A stretch of DNA of 64,000 nucleotides, taken from Vibrio diabolicus (lineage in GTDB: Bacteria > Pseudomonadota > Gammaproteobacteria > Enterobacterales > Vibrionaceae). Position 1 is the stretch's first letter. Every line of letters begins with the position of its first letter. The position numbers were made by a program, and so were the translations under genes. Under the pieces are notes generated by a model, which saw nothing but the letters and a program-made list of their open reading frames with translations, made no database searches and was not told the DNA's origin. The stretch lies in the NCBI GenBank assembly GCA_001048675.1, contig CCKK01000002.1:806001-870000 (forward strand), given 5' to 3'. Below, one piece after another: positions 9,018-17,988 of this stretch.

Positions 9018-9251
9018 ATGGTGATTGAGTTTTCATTAGGAAAAATCATTGCTACCCAGCGTGAAATCGTGATTAAGCTCTCCGGCAGTGCAATGGTAAC
9101 CTTACAAGCGCAAACCGATTCTATCCAGTTACTGGGTAGAGGAGCGAACGTTGTTTTATCTCATGGTGCAGAGTGTAAATGGTCTATCAAGCTGGATAAT
9201 GAGGAACAACTGGCCGATCTTGCACGAGAAATTGGCATCGATATTCAATAA
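9018..9251 (+). CDS. small DUF3389-like protein
   Basis: A 77-residue, beta-rich soluble protein starting 6 bases after the thioesterase gene. It begins MVIEFSLGKIIAT and has alternating hydrophobic strands with a short C-terminal helix (EQLADLAREIGIDIQ). I recognise it as the small Vibrio family I recall as DUF3389, also found beside this thioesterase in other vibrios; the family number is from memory. No motif suggests a catalytic role. The start codon is ATG, with a weak AGCAAG upstream, and coupling to the gene in front is likely. Confidence 0.75.
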   Translation: MVIEFSLGKIIATQREIVIKLSGSAMVTLQAQTDSIQLLGRGANVVLSHGAECKWSIKLDNEEQLADLAREIGIDIQ

Positions 9252-9330
9252 TTGACTGCGTGACGTTTGCACTTTTTGATAAAAATGAGGAAACTTAGCT
9301 TATCAACAATAAGATAAGAATTTCCTCTTT

Positions 9331-11041
9331 ATGAGTAGCCCTCGTTTACGTGTTCAGTTCGAAACACTGTTTGAAAAATTCGCCGGTCACGATACGGACG
9401 TTCAGCTAGAAGACATTACCGAAGCGCTGTTTTGTACACGTCGCAATGCTCGTATTGTTCTCAATAAATTAGAAGAGGAGGGCTGGATTGAATGGCATCC
9501 AGCGGCGGGTCGAGGAAAACTCTCAAAACTCGTTTTCAAACGTAATCGTAGCGACGTCAGTGAAAACCTCGCAAGGCGTTATCTCGACGAAGGGAAAATT
9601 GGCCAGGCTCTAGATGCGCTTGATAACGACGCGGCTCGATTAACGCAAGTTATTCAGGGTTATTTAGGGCTTCAGCATCGACAGGGCGAGCAGGTGGTAC
9701 GTTTGCCTTATTATCGACCATTAGCGATGCTAAACCCACAGAAACCGATGCGGCGTTCTGAACAGCACATCGCCCGACAAATTTTTAGCGGGCTCACTCG
9801 CCTTGATGAAAATGAACAACTTCAGCCAGATTTAGCCCACACATGGGAAGCCATTTCTGATACACACTGGCGTTTTTATCTTCGTCGTGGGGTGCGTTTT
9901 CATAATGGTGAACCGTTAACAACCAGTTGTGTTCTTGAGAGTGTGCTTGCGTTAAATAGCTTGAACTTGTTTTCTCACATAAAGCGGGTGTCTTCACCAC
10001 AAGAGTGGACCGTCGATATTGAACTCGTCCGTCCTGATCGCTACCTGCCTTTGGCGCTGAGTGAGTCGCAAGCAAAAATTTTGCTACCAAGCGCTTTGCG
10101 TTCAGAAAACTTCGATAGACAACCGATAGGGACAGGGCCGTTCCAAGTTAAAATGAATGATGATAAGCGTCTCATTTTAACTGCTTTTGATGGCTACTTT
10201 GGCTTTCGTCCCTTACTGGACCAAGTTGAGGTGTGGGTAATTGATGAAGCGTACTCTTCAATGGTCTATCCAAGCTTGTCTAAGCCAAAGATGGATAAAC
10301 AAGGTTCATCTGATGAAGTCGAGCTTGATCCTGGCTGTACATTCCTATTACTAAACAAAAACAACCGGGATTGCAAAAGATCCACGCTGGGCAGAATTCC
10401 TATCACAAACTCTCAACAGTCACCAAATTTATGCTCATGTTCCTCAGGATAAAGTGATGGAACTGGGAGTATTGCAAGCCTTTGGCCTTAAGCCAGGTTG
10501 GATTGACCTTAGGCCAGCAGAGGCGGGAACCGTGCCGCAGGCTAATAAGGTGATTTCCGTGGCATATCAAAAAAAGCATCCGATGTTTCCAGTAGTTGCC
10601 AAGGCCATCAAGACACTCTTAAAACCGCACGGTATAGAGGTCGAGTTTATTCGTTATGATTCTCAACCGCCCGCACCGGAGGAAGTGGATATTTGGGTGA
10701 AAGCCATGGGCATTGCAACGAACCGGAATGATGCTTTGGCAGGGTGGCTTCTAGATTATAGTGATATTGAAAAGTTCAGCTCTGGTTACGATTTTAGCGA
10801 CTGGGCGAAGCTCGTTGATCAGTGGCGTGCTGGTGTTTATCCAGACTTCCCTGCACGTGAGTTAGGACGTCAGTTGGTAAAAAGTTGTCAGGTGATTCCG
10901 ATGTTTCACTGCTGGTTGGGTGTCAATAAAGACCACAGCGGTGCCTTACAAAATGCAAAGTGTAATGCCTTAGGTTGGTTTGACTTTAATAACGTATGGG
11001 TAAAACCTGATATAGAAAATAATCATGGCGAAACCGAATAA
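9331..11041 (+). pseudogene. sgrR: SgrR-family transcriptional regulator, split by a one-base frameshift
   Basis: Two frames join into one SgrR-type protein of 569 residues. Frame 1 (9331 to about 10360) has the N-terminal winged-helix domain (ITEALFCTRRNARIVLNKLEEEGWIEW) and the start of the solute-binding-like domain (SGLTRLDENEQLQPDLAHTWE). Frame 2 (from about 10367) continues with GIAKDPRWAEFLSQ to the natural end at 11041. Removing a single base in the 10357-10366 stretch, which contains A5, restores the whole gene. SgrR in E. coli senses sugar-phosphate stress; homologues regulate sugar or oligopeptide uptake. The frame break may be an assembly error, as in four other genes here; if real, the protein would lose its C-terminal third. 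Confidence 0.88.
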
Positions 11042-11276
11042 GAAACAGCCGACGAAAACCGTCGATATCTATTGCTCAAAGTGTAAAACTCAACTATTCA
11101 AGTACCGTAAAGACGGAAAAGGCGCACTGGTCAAATGCTTCAAAGAGCGCATTGTTGACGATTTAACAGAAACCCCATGCATCTGTCCCAGTTGCGGGCA
11201 AGAGTTTGCAAGAGATACCCTAGTGAGAGGAACGCCCGCTTACAAAATGATTGGCGGCAAAGTGACAATGAAATAA
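11025..11276 (+). CDS. small zinc-ribbon protein
   Basis: An 83-residue protein that begins 17 bases before the sgrR stop. It has two cysteine pairs, CSKC near residue 18 and CPSC near residue 56, spaced as in a zinc ribbon, in a basic and otherwise soluble sequence. Conserved in related vibrios as far as I recall, without assigned function. The overlap with sgrR and the short gap to cutA suggest a run of three co-transcribed genes. No DNA-binding domain beyond the ribbon is seen. Confidence 0.8.
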   Translation: MAKPNKKQPTKTVDIYCSKCKTQLFKYRKDGKGALVKCFKERIVDDLTETPCICPSCGQEFARDTLVRGTPAYKMIGGKVTMK

Positions 11277-11290
11277 TGAAGGGCTAGAAA

Positions 11291-11623
11291 ATGAGTATAA
11301 AACATGACTACTGCATGGTGTTAAGCACAACCAGCAACGAAAAAAATCGAGATCAGATCATTAAAGGTTTGCTAGATGCCCAATTAGCCGCGTGTATTCA
11401 AACGATGCCTATTGAAAGTCACTATGTGTGGAAAGGGGAGATTTGTACTGACAACGAATGGTTGCTGGTGATCAAAACTCGCCGAGAGCTCTATGAATTG
11501 GTGGAAGAGAAAATAGAAAACCTGCACGAATATGAAGTAGCACAGATCGTACAGGTTCCAATTGTTGATGGGTTTAACCCTTATTTAGAGTGGCTGAGAG
11601 AATCGACGCTGAGCCGACATTAA
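11291..11623 (+). CDS. cutA: CutA1 divalent-cation tolerance protein
   Basis: A 110-residue protein of normal CutA length. The family landmarks are present: the LLDAQLAACIQTMP segment near residue 30, YVWKGEICTDNEWLLVIKTR near residue 47, and the final VPIVDGFNPYLEWLRES. CutA1 forms a ferredoxin-like trimer in the cytoplasm and is linked to copper and other divalent-metal tolerance; its exact role remains unclear. It lies 14 bases after the zinc-ribbon gene. Its last 39 bases overlap the convergent membrane-protein gene at 11585. Confidence 0.93.
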   Translation: MSIKHDYCMVLSTTSNEKNRDQIIKGLLDAQLAACIQTMPIESHYVWKGEICTDNEWLLVIKTRRELYELVEEKIENLHEYEVAQIVQVPIVDGFNPYLEWLRESTLSRH

Positions 11624-12181
11624 AAACAGCGACAACGTTGCACCGACGGTGTCGCACAACATATCTTTCTGGGCGTCCCATATGTCACCTTGCGAGCCCA
11701 GAAAGGCGATCCCTTCATCGCCGCCAGCCAATTCTGCATACCACCATTCTATAATCTCATAGCCTGCTGCAAGCGACATGATCGCAAACAAAGCAAACCA
11801 GCAAGAGAACGTTTTGTTGAACTTGTTCTTGTGTATCAAGTATTCAGCTATCGGATACGCATAAAGGCCAATCGAAAAGTGCGCAACGCGATCAAAGTTG
11901 TTTCTATCTGAACCAATCATGTCGTTAAACCAGTCAAATGGTACTTCGGAAAACGTATATTTCGCTCCGATAGTGTGCAAACAGAGCCAGATGAACATTA
12001 AAAAGTAAGCCGTATTACTGAATTGATAGCGAATCGAGATTGCCCAAATAGCAACAAGAATACCAATTGCTGGGATAATCTCCGCAAACCAAACGGCACG
12101 TGAGTTAGGTTCTAACGCAGAAAATAAAAACACGATGGCATAAAAAATCGTCAATCCTAAGAGTGTCGAGGTGCTTTTCAT
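11585..12181 (-). CDS. DUF2238 (YjdF-like) inner-membrane protein
   Basis: A 198-residue protein with about five or six hydrophobic helices. The conserved stretch around SEVPFDWFNDMIGSDRNNFDR, followed by AHFSIGLYAYPIAEY and GYEIIEWW, marks the DUF2238/YjdF family. Function is unknown in all members I know. The gene is convergent with cutA and overlaps its 3' end by 39 bases. No terminator is visible between them. The start is ATG at 12181, with AAGGATCAAG upstream as ribosome site. Monocistronic, with a 242-base AT-rich gap in front. Confidence 0.85.
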   Translation of the reverse strand: MKSTSTLLGLTIFYAIVFLFSALEPNSRAVWFAEIIPAIGILVAIWAISIRYQFSNTAYFLMFIWLCLHTIGAKYTFSEVPFDWFNDMIGSDRNNFDRVAHFSIGLYAYPIAEYLIHKNKFNKTFSCWFALFAIMSLAAGYEIIEWWYAELAGGDEGIAFLGSQGDIWDAQKDMLCDTVGATLSLFLMSAQRRFSQPL

Positions 12182-12423
12182 AGAGTTACTTGATCCTTCA
12201 ATTTATCTTACAGTGGGACTCCATAGACTTGGGTAATGATTACACTTAATTGAACGGTGTGCAATTGTTATTTTGATGGTGTTTTTGATCACTGAAAATG
12301 TTGATTTATTGCCAAACTGCTCAACATTAAAACGTTTGCGCGTGCACTTTTCATTAAAGTTTGATTTACAACATGCCCATCCATAGAATCCGTGATTCAG
12401 TCTAATAAAAAAGAAGTAAAGCC

Positions 12424-13263
12424 ATGAAACTGGAAACTGTCGATTATCTTGCTGACGATGCTGCTCAACAGTTCGTTACCTCTCTGCGCGAAACAGGGTT
12501 CGGTGTGTTGAAAAACCACCCGATTCCACAAGAGCTTGTAGAGTCAATTTACAAAAACTGGCATGAGTTTTTCTGTTCAGATCAAAAGAATGATTTTCAC
12601 TTTAACGTAGACACCCAAGATGGCTACTTCCCACCTTCTGTGTCTGAAGTAGCGAAAAGGCACAAAGTGAAAGACATCAAAGAGTACTTTCATGTTTACC
12701 CTTGGGGCCAGATCCCAGAGCAACTTAAAGCTGAAATCTTAGAGTACTATGAGCGGGCGAATGCATTTGCTCAGGAGCTATTAGGCTGGGTTGAAGCGTA
12801 CGCACCTAAGGACGTTCAAGAGAAGTTTTCTATCGCGTTGTCAGAAATGATCAATAACAGCGACAAAACATTACTACGCGTTCTTCACTACCCGCCAATG
12901 ACAGGGGAAGAAGAGCCAGGCGCTATCCGTGCTGCCGCGCATGAAGACATTAACCTACTAACGGTTCTGCCAGCCGCTAATGAGCCTGGACTGCAAGTAA
13001 AGAGCAAAGAAGGTGATTGGATAGATGTACCATGTGACTTCGGAAACTTAATCATCAACATTGGTGATATGCTTCAAGAAGCGTCGGGCGGTTACTTTCC
13101 TTCAACGACTCACCGTGTAATCAACCCAACGGGTGGCCGTCAAGAAAAGTCGCGTATTTCATTGCCGTTGTTCTTGCATCCAAAGCCAGAAGTGGTTTTG
13201 TCAGAGCGCTACACCGCACACAGCTACCTTATGGAACGTTTACGTGAACTAGGGGTTATTTAA
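12424..13263 (+). CDS. 2-oxoglutarate/Fe(II) oxygenase, isopenicillin-N-synthase-like
   Basis: A 279-residue protein of the Fe(II)/2OG dioxygenase superfamily. The N-terminal DIOX-type region (LRETGFGVLKNHPIP) leads to the jelly-roll core. The iron ligands are visible as HED in AAHEDINLLTVL near residue 179 and the distal histidine in STTHRVINP near residue 237; the 2OG-binding arginine is in RISLPLFLHP, near residue 248. The substrate cannot be told from sequence; bacterial members include ethylene-forming and hydroxylating enzymes. The gene is monocistronic, with GAAGTAAAGCC upstream of the ATG and a terminator hairpin after the stop. Confidence 0.88.
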   Translation: MKLETVDYLADDAAQQFVTSLRETGFGVLKNHPIPQELVESIYKNWHEFFCSDQKNDFHFNVDTQDGYFPPSVSEVAKRHKVKDIKEYFHVYPWGQIPEQLKAEILEYYERANAFAQELLGWVEAYAPKDVQEKFSIALSEMINNSDKTLLRVLHYPPMTGEEEPGAIRAAAHEDINLLTVLPAANEPGLQVKSKEGDWIDVPCDFGNLIINIGDMLQEASGGYFPSTTHRVINPTGGRQEKSRISLPLFLHPKPEVVLSERYTAHSYLMERLRELGVI

Positions 13264-13283
13264 CCTTTACGTGATCTCCTTAC

Positions 13284-13315
13284 AAAGGCCGATGGTTGAT
13301 GACTATCGGCCTTTT
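13284..13315 (+). terminator. intrinsic terminator after the 2OG oxygenase gene
   Basis: AAGGCCGAT pairs with ATCGGCCTT around a 13-base loop and is followed by a T-rich run. Confidence 0.8.
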
Positions 13316-13466
13316 GTTGTTTATGGTACAAAATGATACCCACGCTTAATTCGGTGCCACAGAAATTGGGCCTGAAACACGCGTCAGCAAGCATTTTTAC
13401 CAGTACAGATGAGCAGCTTTCTCTGAGATTAGTGTGATGCTTCAATATTAAAAACAGAGAGGATGA

Positions 13467-14087
13467 ATGGAAGGACAACGCACGGTCAGTAGTATTGAGA
13501 CTCACGCAATAGAAAACCCGTTGCTTTGGCCAATGCTAGAAATTCTTAGAAAGCAGCCTTCCGATTGGAAAGTTCACACCTTAGCAAGCAAGTTGAGTGA
13601 ACAGGGCTACATTTCGAAATTGGATGATTCTCCTGATAAGGATTTATTCAAACGAAATTTCTTAATCATGAACGCGCTATACCAACTGCAAGAAACGCTT
13701 TACCCAGATGCCTGGCTGCAAGTTGAAGCGATGAATATCCAGCTGATGTCTTCGTTAGAAGCTTCGAGGCATATCGTTGATATTAACGACCCTTTGCGTG
13801 AATATTATCTGGATTGGCGCAACTACGAAGCGGACGAAGATGAAGTGCGTCGATTGTTGAATGAATTTTGGACCACTTATCAAAAATTCATTGGTGGTTC
13901 GTCTACAGTCAGCGTGGATAAAACAAAAGCACTCTCACTGTTTGAGCTTAACCCTGATGCAACACCCGCAGAAATTAGAAAGCAGTGGCGAAAACTCGCG
14001 CTTCGTTGGCACCCAGATAGAGAGAATGGTGATGCAGAAAGGTTTAGAATTCTTTGTGAAGCGTGGAATGTACTGAGAAACGAATGA
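13467..14087 (+). CDS. DnaJ-related protein with C-terminal J domain
   Basis: A 206-residue protein. The N-terminal 140 residues match the DNAJ-related domain found in gammaproteobacteria (NPLLWPMLEILRKQPSDWKVHTLASKL and the LYQLQETLYP segment). The last 60 residues are a J domain whose HPD motif is in LRWHPDREN near residue 188. The J domain should stimulate a DnaK/Hsp70 ATPase; the N-terminal domain presumably chooses the client. The C-terminal position of the J domain is typical of this family. It starts at ATG 13467, with GAGAGGATGA just upstream. A terminator follows. Confidence 0.88.
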   Translation: MEGQRTVSSIETHAIENPLLWPMLEILRKQPSDWKVHTLASKLSEQGYISKLDDSPDKDLFKRNFLIMNALYQLQETLYPDAWLQVEAMNIQLMSSLEASRHIVDINDPLREYYLDWRNYEADEDEVRRLLNEFWTTYQKFIGGSSTVSVDKTKALSLFELNPDATPAEIRKQWRKLALRWHPDRENGDAERFRILCEAWNVLRNE

Positions 14088-14108
14088 TTCGGTATGAATA
14101 AAGATAAA

Positions 14109-14141
14109 GGAAGGCAGCTAACTATTAGCTGCCTTTTTTCA
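14109..14141 (+). terminator. intrinsic terminator after the DnaJ-related gene
   Basis: AAGGCAGCTAA pairs with TTAGCTGCCTT around a short loop and is followed by a T run. It lies between convergent genes and may also stop the minus-strand ATPase transcript. Confidence 0.85.
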
Positions 14142-14169
14142 TTGGATTGTCTCAATCAGCGTATCAAAA

Positions 14170-15825
14170 CTAGCATGAAGGCTTAAACTGAGATTTTCTC
14201 ATGCGATTAAGCGCTGCCATTACGTCTAGTGTGCGTGGTTTGGCTAAGTCCCCTTGCTTAGGAAGCGATGCATGCCACTCACCAGACAGCATTTCTTCAA
14301 TTTCCTTCGCTGGATGATTACACCAGCCTGGAAGCTGAGCGATTTGGAACCATAACCAGCCAATCGTGTTGACTTCATCAGCGGACTCAATCTGTTCCAA
14401 AGCGCTAAGGTCAGTAAACTCTTTGCCAAATCGAAGTGACTCTTTGCCTTTCGCATTCACACGAAATTTACCGTCAGTGAGAATATTCATCAAAGCAACG
14501 CGATTCAGGGCGCGAGGCGGGAAGGTTTGTAAACGTTCTTCCGATTCGTTATGACGTTGAGTAGGGTGCTGAGCGATCACTTCTTTCGCTTTTTCTGTCA
14601 CATCAACCGCTTGGTAGTCGTGCATCTGAATGACTGTGTCGGCAACGTCTAAGTAGTCGCCTGAACCACCCATAACGATAATGGTAGAGATATCGAGATC
14701 ATCTCGCAATTGACCAATGCGATCGACAAGAGGGGTAATTGGTTCATCACCTTTTGCCACCAATGCCTGCATACGTTCATCTCGAATCATGAAGTTCGTC
14801 GCAGAGGTGTCTTCATCAATCAATAACGTGCTCGCACCCGCTTCAATAGACTCTTGAAGCCAAGCGGCTTGTGATGTTGAGCCTGATGCATCTTGAGTCG
14901 AAAAGTCCGCTGTATCTTTACCCATTGGCAAATGGTTGATGTAATTCGACAGGTTCAAATGATGCACGCATCGACCATCTTCGGCGCGGATCTTCATTGC
15001 CTTGTCATCAGCTACGATGTATTCACGACCATCTCCTGGAATATGGTCGTAAATCGAACGCTCAATCGCATTCAGTAAGGTAGATTTACCGTGGAAACCG
15101 CCACCAACGATTAGCGTAATGCCCTTTGGAATCCCTAATCCCGTGACATGGCCTTTGTTTGGTGCATGTAAAGTCACTTGCAGCGATTCAGGGGCCTTGA
15201 ACTCAACCGCCTCTTTCATTGGGAGATCACAGTTGCCAGCAATTCGAGGAAGAATGCTGCCATTTGCGACAAACGCAACTAGGTTATTGGCTTCCAACTG
15301 TGCACGCAGGGCGTCTTGGTCTTCAACAACTTGGCAATGCTCAATCAATGCTGCTTTGTCGAGTTCACGTTCTAAGGTCGCTCGACGGATAAACTTAGGC
15401 AAATGGAAAGTCAGTATGTTGTTGGCTTTTTTCCCCAACACTGAACGACCTTCAGCAGGCAAGTTAACTCGAAAACGCAGTTCAATACCTTCCTCGGTAA
15501 ACAATACTGCGGTGCTATCCAACACAGTTTGGCCATTCAATGAAATGGATACGGAGTTTTCTTGTTTAGCAAACTGCTCAAAACTGCGCGCAATAAAATC
15601 ACGTGCTGCTCGTTGAAAAGCAGGGGACTCGTCTTTTAACCATTCCAGACCAGTCAAGGACCAGGCGCGAGTTGCACGAAAACGTGACGCGGAAGCATAC
15701 GGATCTCCTTGTACGTGATCGATGAACAAAGTGAAATCAGTGAAGTCGTATTGACCTTTGATTTGCTGATAAGCGCGGTAGTTCTGCTTTTCAATTTTCT
15801 TAAGCGTGGCAGTCAACTGATCCAT
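14170..15825 (-). CDS. predicted ABC-class P-loop ATPase (COG3044 type)
   Basis: A 551-residue soluble protein of the ABC-class ATPase family (PF09818). It has a Walker A motif GGGFHGKSTLLNAIE near residue 248 and a Walker-B-like LLIDEDTSATNFMIRDERM near residue 340. The start is the family's MDQLTATLKKIEKQNYRAYQ. It lacks the membrane partner and the LSGGQ signature of transporters, and its role is unknown. The start ATG 15825 is preceded by AAGGCC. It is a single gene, convergent with the DnaJ-related gene. Family assignment is firm, function is not. Confidence 0.88.
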   Translation of the reverse strand: MDQLTATLKKIEKQNYRAYQQIKGQYDFTDFTLFIDHVQGDPYASASRFRATRAWSLTGLEWLKDESPAFQRAARDFIARSFEQFAKQENSVSISLNGQTVLDSTAVLFTEEGIELRFRVNLPAEGRSVLGKKANNILTFHLPKFIRRATLERELDKAALIEHCQVVEDQDALRAQLEANNLVAFVANGSILPRIAGNCDLPMKEAVEFKAPESLQVTLHAPNKGHVTGLGIPKGITLIVGGGFHGKSTLLNAIERSIYDHIPGDGREYIVADDKAMKIRAEDGRCVHHLNLSNYINHLPMGKDTADFSTQDASGSTSQAAWLQESIEAGASTLLIDEDTSATNFMIRDERMQALVAKGDEPITPLVDRIGQLRDDLDISTIIVMGGSGDYLDVADTVIQMHDYQAVDVTEKAKEVIAQHPTQRHNESEERLQTFPPRALNRVALMNILTDGKFRVNAKGKESLRFGKEFTDLSALEQIESADEVNTIGWLWFQIAQLPGWCNHPAKEIEEMLSGEWHASLPKQGDLAKPRTLDVMAALNRMRKSQFKPSC

Positions 15826-15896
15826 GAAGATATTGGCCTTTTAATAGAAGCGGGCGGCGATTATAGAAACCACCGCCACCTTAGTAAAGAGAATGC

Positions 15897-17783
15897 TTAG
15901 GAAGAGTAGGCGTATTGTCCGCCTGAAAGACGCTGATTAAACAAACTTTGCTCAAATTCATTACAAGGCATCGGTTTACCATAGAGAAAGCCTTGCCCAA
16001 TATCACAACCCTCACCAATAAGAAACTGCTCTTGTTGGGGGGATTCAATGCCCTCAATAACCACTTGGAGGTCCAGTTTTTTAGCTATGTGTATGATAGA
16101 GCAAATGATCGCACGATCATCGTCCGACTTTTCCATTTGCTGGACAAAGCTCTTATCAATCTTGATGGCATCAAATGGGTATTTCTTCAAATAGCTGAAA
16201 GAGGCGTACCCAGTACCAAAGTCATCCAGTGACAACGTCACGCCTAGTTCGTGCAATTTGTTTAGCGTTGTGCGTGCTACGATTTCATCGGCAATTAAAG
16301 CGCTCTCCGTCACCTCGAGTTCGAGAAAATGTGCTGGTAAATGGAAGGATTCGAGTAGGTGTTGCACTTGCTCCGCAAAGTTCACGTTTTGTAATTGAAT
16401 TGGAGAGACGTTAACGGCAATTTTGAAATTATCAATTAACTCCGACCACTGTTTAGCTTTGTCTATCGCGGTACGAAGAACAAAAGAGCCAACTTCAAAA
16501 ATAAGCCCATTTTGTTCGGCCATATGTATTAATGCTTCGTTAGAGACGTCGCCCAGTATTGGGTGTCTCCAGCGCAGCAATGCTTCTGCGCCAATCCATT
16601 TGTGAGTATGGGGATGAACTTTGGGCTGAAAGTATAGCATCAGGTCGTCATTTCTTACCGCTTGCAACAAGTAGCTTTCCAATTGATTGTGGTTGTTTAG
16701 CTCATTCGAATGACTTTCACAAAAATAACTATACGCTTCGCCAGACTCTTTACACAGCAGCATGGCATAGCATGCATTTTGAAGAAGTTGTTTGGCATTG
16801 CTGGTTTGGTGGGCTTGTACAACACCAATATAAGAGTTGAGGTGAACCTCTGTGTCTTTTATATAAAAGCTTCCCAAGCCAATATTGGTGATATCATCCA
16901 GTAGCTTACGCAATTTCATATCAATATCGTTGCCCCAAATGAGTAATACAAGGTCATTCGAGCTCGGCCTCCCGGTAACAAAATAACTCGATTCTCGTTT
17001 ACCAAGGCGATACCGAAATTCTTTTAATATCTCGTCAAAGGCCTCAAAGCCATAACGGGTTTGGATACTGCGAGCATTACTAAAGCCAATGTTTATCACG
17101 AGCAGTGATTGCTGGCTATGATCCAACGTTCCGAGTGTCTCTCCGACAACACTTTCCAGTGCTGCGCGGTTTAAGAATCCGGTTCCCTGATCGTGTGTTT
17201 TTTGGTAGCTCACTTGTTTTTCTGCGGCCTTACGACGATCAATCTCTTTTGTTAGGGAGTAACTCAACTGCGCTAGGTCCGTAGTACGGTTCTCAACTCG
17301 ATTTTTGAGTTCATTATTAAGACGCTGGAGTTTGTGTTGCTGATACACGACGGAGAGCTGCGCTTCGATTGAGTCTTTGAAAGTTCCGAGCAATTGGCGG
17401 TAAGTGTCGCTGTATTCATTCTTCTTGGAATCAAGCATGCAGATGGTTCCAAACGTCTCTCCATTTGGCCAGAATAACGGTAAACCGCAATAAGATATCA
17501 TGCCTAGTTTGATGTCAGGGTTATTGCACCATTCTTCATCCTCGAGCGCATTAGGAACCATGAGTTCGCTCTTATGCTCAATGACATGCTCACAATATAA
17601 ACCGTTGCCGAGTAGTTCAGCATCGCCGGTACGATAGGGGTTACCTTGAGTTTCACTGGATGTGTTGACTTCTATACGATCTGGGTGGATACGCATGATT
17701 AATGTGGTGGGTACGTGCGTTATTTGAGCCAGTAAGTTGACGATTTCCTGCCAGTCTTTTTTGCATAGACTCAGGGATTTCAT
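15897..17783 (-). CDS. GAF-GGDEF-EAL protein, likely cyclic-di-GMP phosphodiesterase
   Basis: A 628-residue protein: GAF domain (about 1-160), a coiled linker (165-195), GGDEF domain (200-350) and EAL domain (370-615). The GGDEF signature is replaced by SSNDLVL, so diguanylate cyclase activity should be lost. The EAL domain keeps AEALLRWRHP, ELEVTES, LDDFGTGYASFSYLKKYP and the IEGIES loop, so hydrolysis of c-di-GMP is expected. The GAF domain has no membrane anchor, so it is a cytoplasmic sensor. Gene is monocistronic; the 205-base gap upstream also contains the terminator of the convergently placed neighbour fabV. Confidence 0.9.
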   Translation of the reverse strand: MKSLSLCKKDWQEIVNLLAQITHVPTTLIMRIHPDRIEVNTSSETQGNPYRTGDAELLGNGLYCEHVIEHKSELMVPNALEDEEWCNNPDIKLGMISYCGLPLFWPNGETFGTICMLDSKKNEYSDTYRQLLGTFKDSIEAQLSVVYQQHKLQRLNNELKNRVENRTTDLAQLSYSLTKEIDRRKAAEKQVSYQKTHDQGTGFLNRAALESVVGETLGTLDHSQQSLLVINIGFSNARSIQTRYGFEAFDEILKEFRYRLGKRESSYFVTGRPSSNDLVLLIWGNDIDMKLRKLLDDITNIGLGSFYIKDTEVHLNSYIGVVQAHQTSNAKQLLQNACYAMLLCKESGEAYSYFCESHSNELNNHNQLESYLLQAVRNDDLMLYFQPKVHPHTHKWIGAEALLRWRHPILGDVSNEALIHMAEQNGLIFEVGSFVLRTAIDKAKQWSELIDNFKIAVNVSPIQLQNVNFAEQVQHLLESFHLPAHFLELEVTESALIADEIVARTTLNKLHELGVTLSLDDFGTGYASFSYLKKYPFDAIKIDKSFVQQMEKSDDDRAIICSIIHIAKKLDLQVVIEGIESPQQEQFLIGEGCDIGQGFLYGKPMPCNEFEQSLFNQRLSGGQYAYSS

Positions 17784-17913
17784 AATCTAATGTTTGCAAT
17801 CTCCCCATATAGGTCATCCTTTACGTGGTTTCACTTCCTGTGAATTTAAAATGTAGACTGCTCTATCTTGTTCTCGGTTTTTAATTAAGTATAGGGTGGC
17901 TGGGGCTTGAAAC

Positions 17914-17943
17914 AAAAAAAAGTCCTGAAAAGTGTTCAGGACT
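17914..17943 (-). terminator. terminator of fabV
   Basis: AGTCCTGAA and TTCAGGACT form a 9-bp stem with a 5-base loop; on the minus strand it runs into eight T residues. It lies 46 bases past the fabV stop. Confidence 0.9.
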
Positions 17944-17988
17944 AGGAATAGTTATCACATATCTCATACTTGAAACAGATAACAAGCA

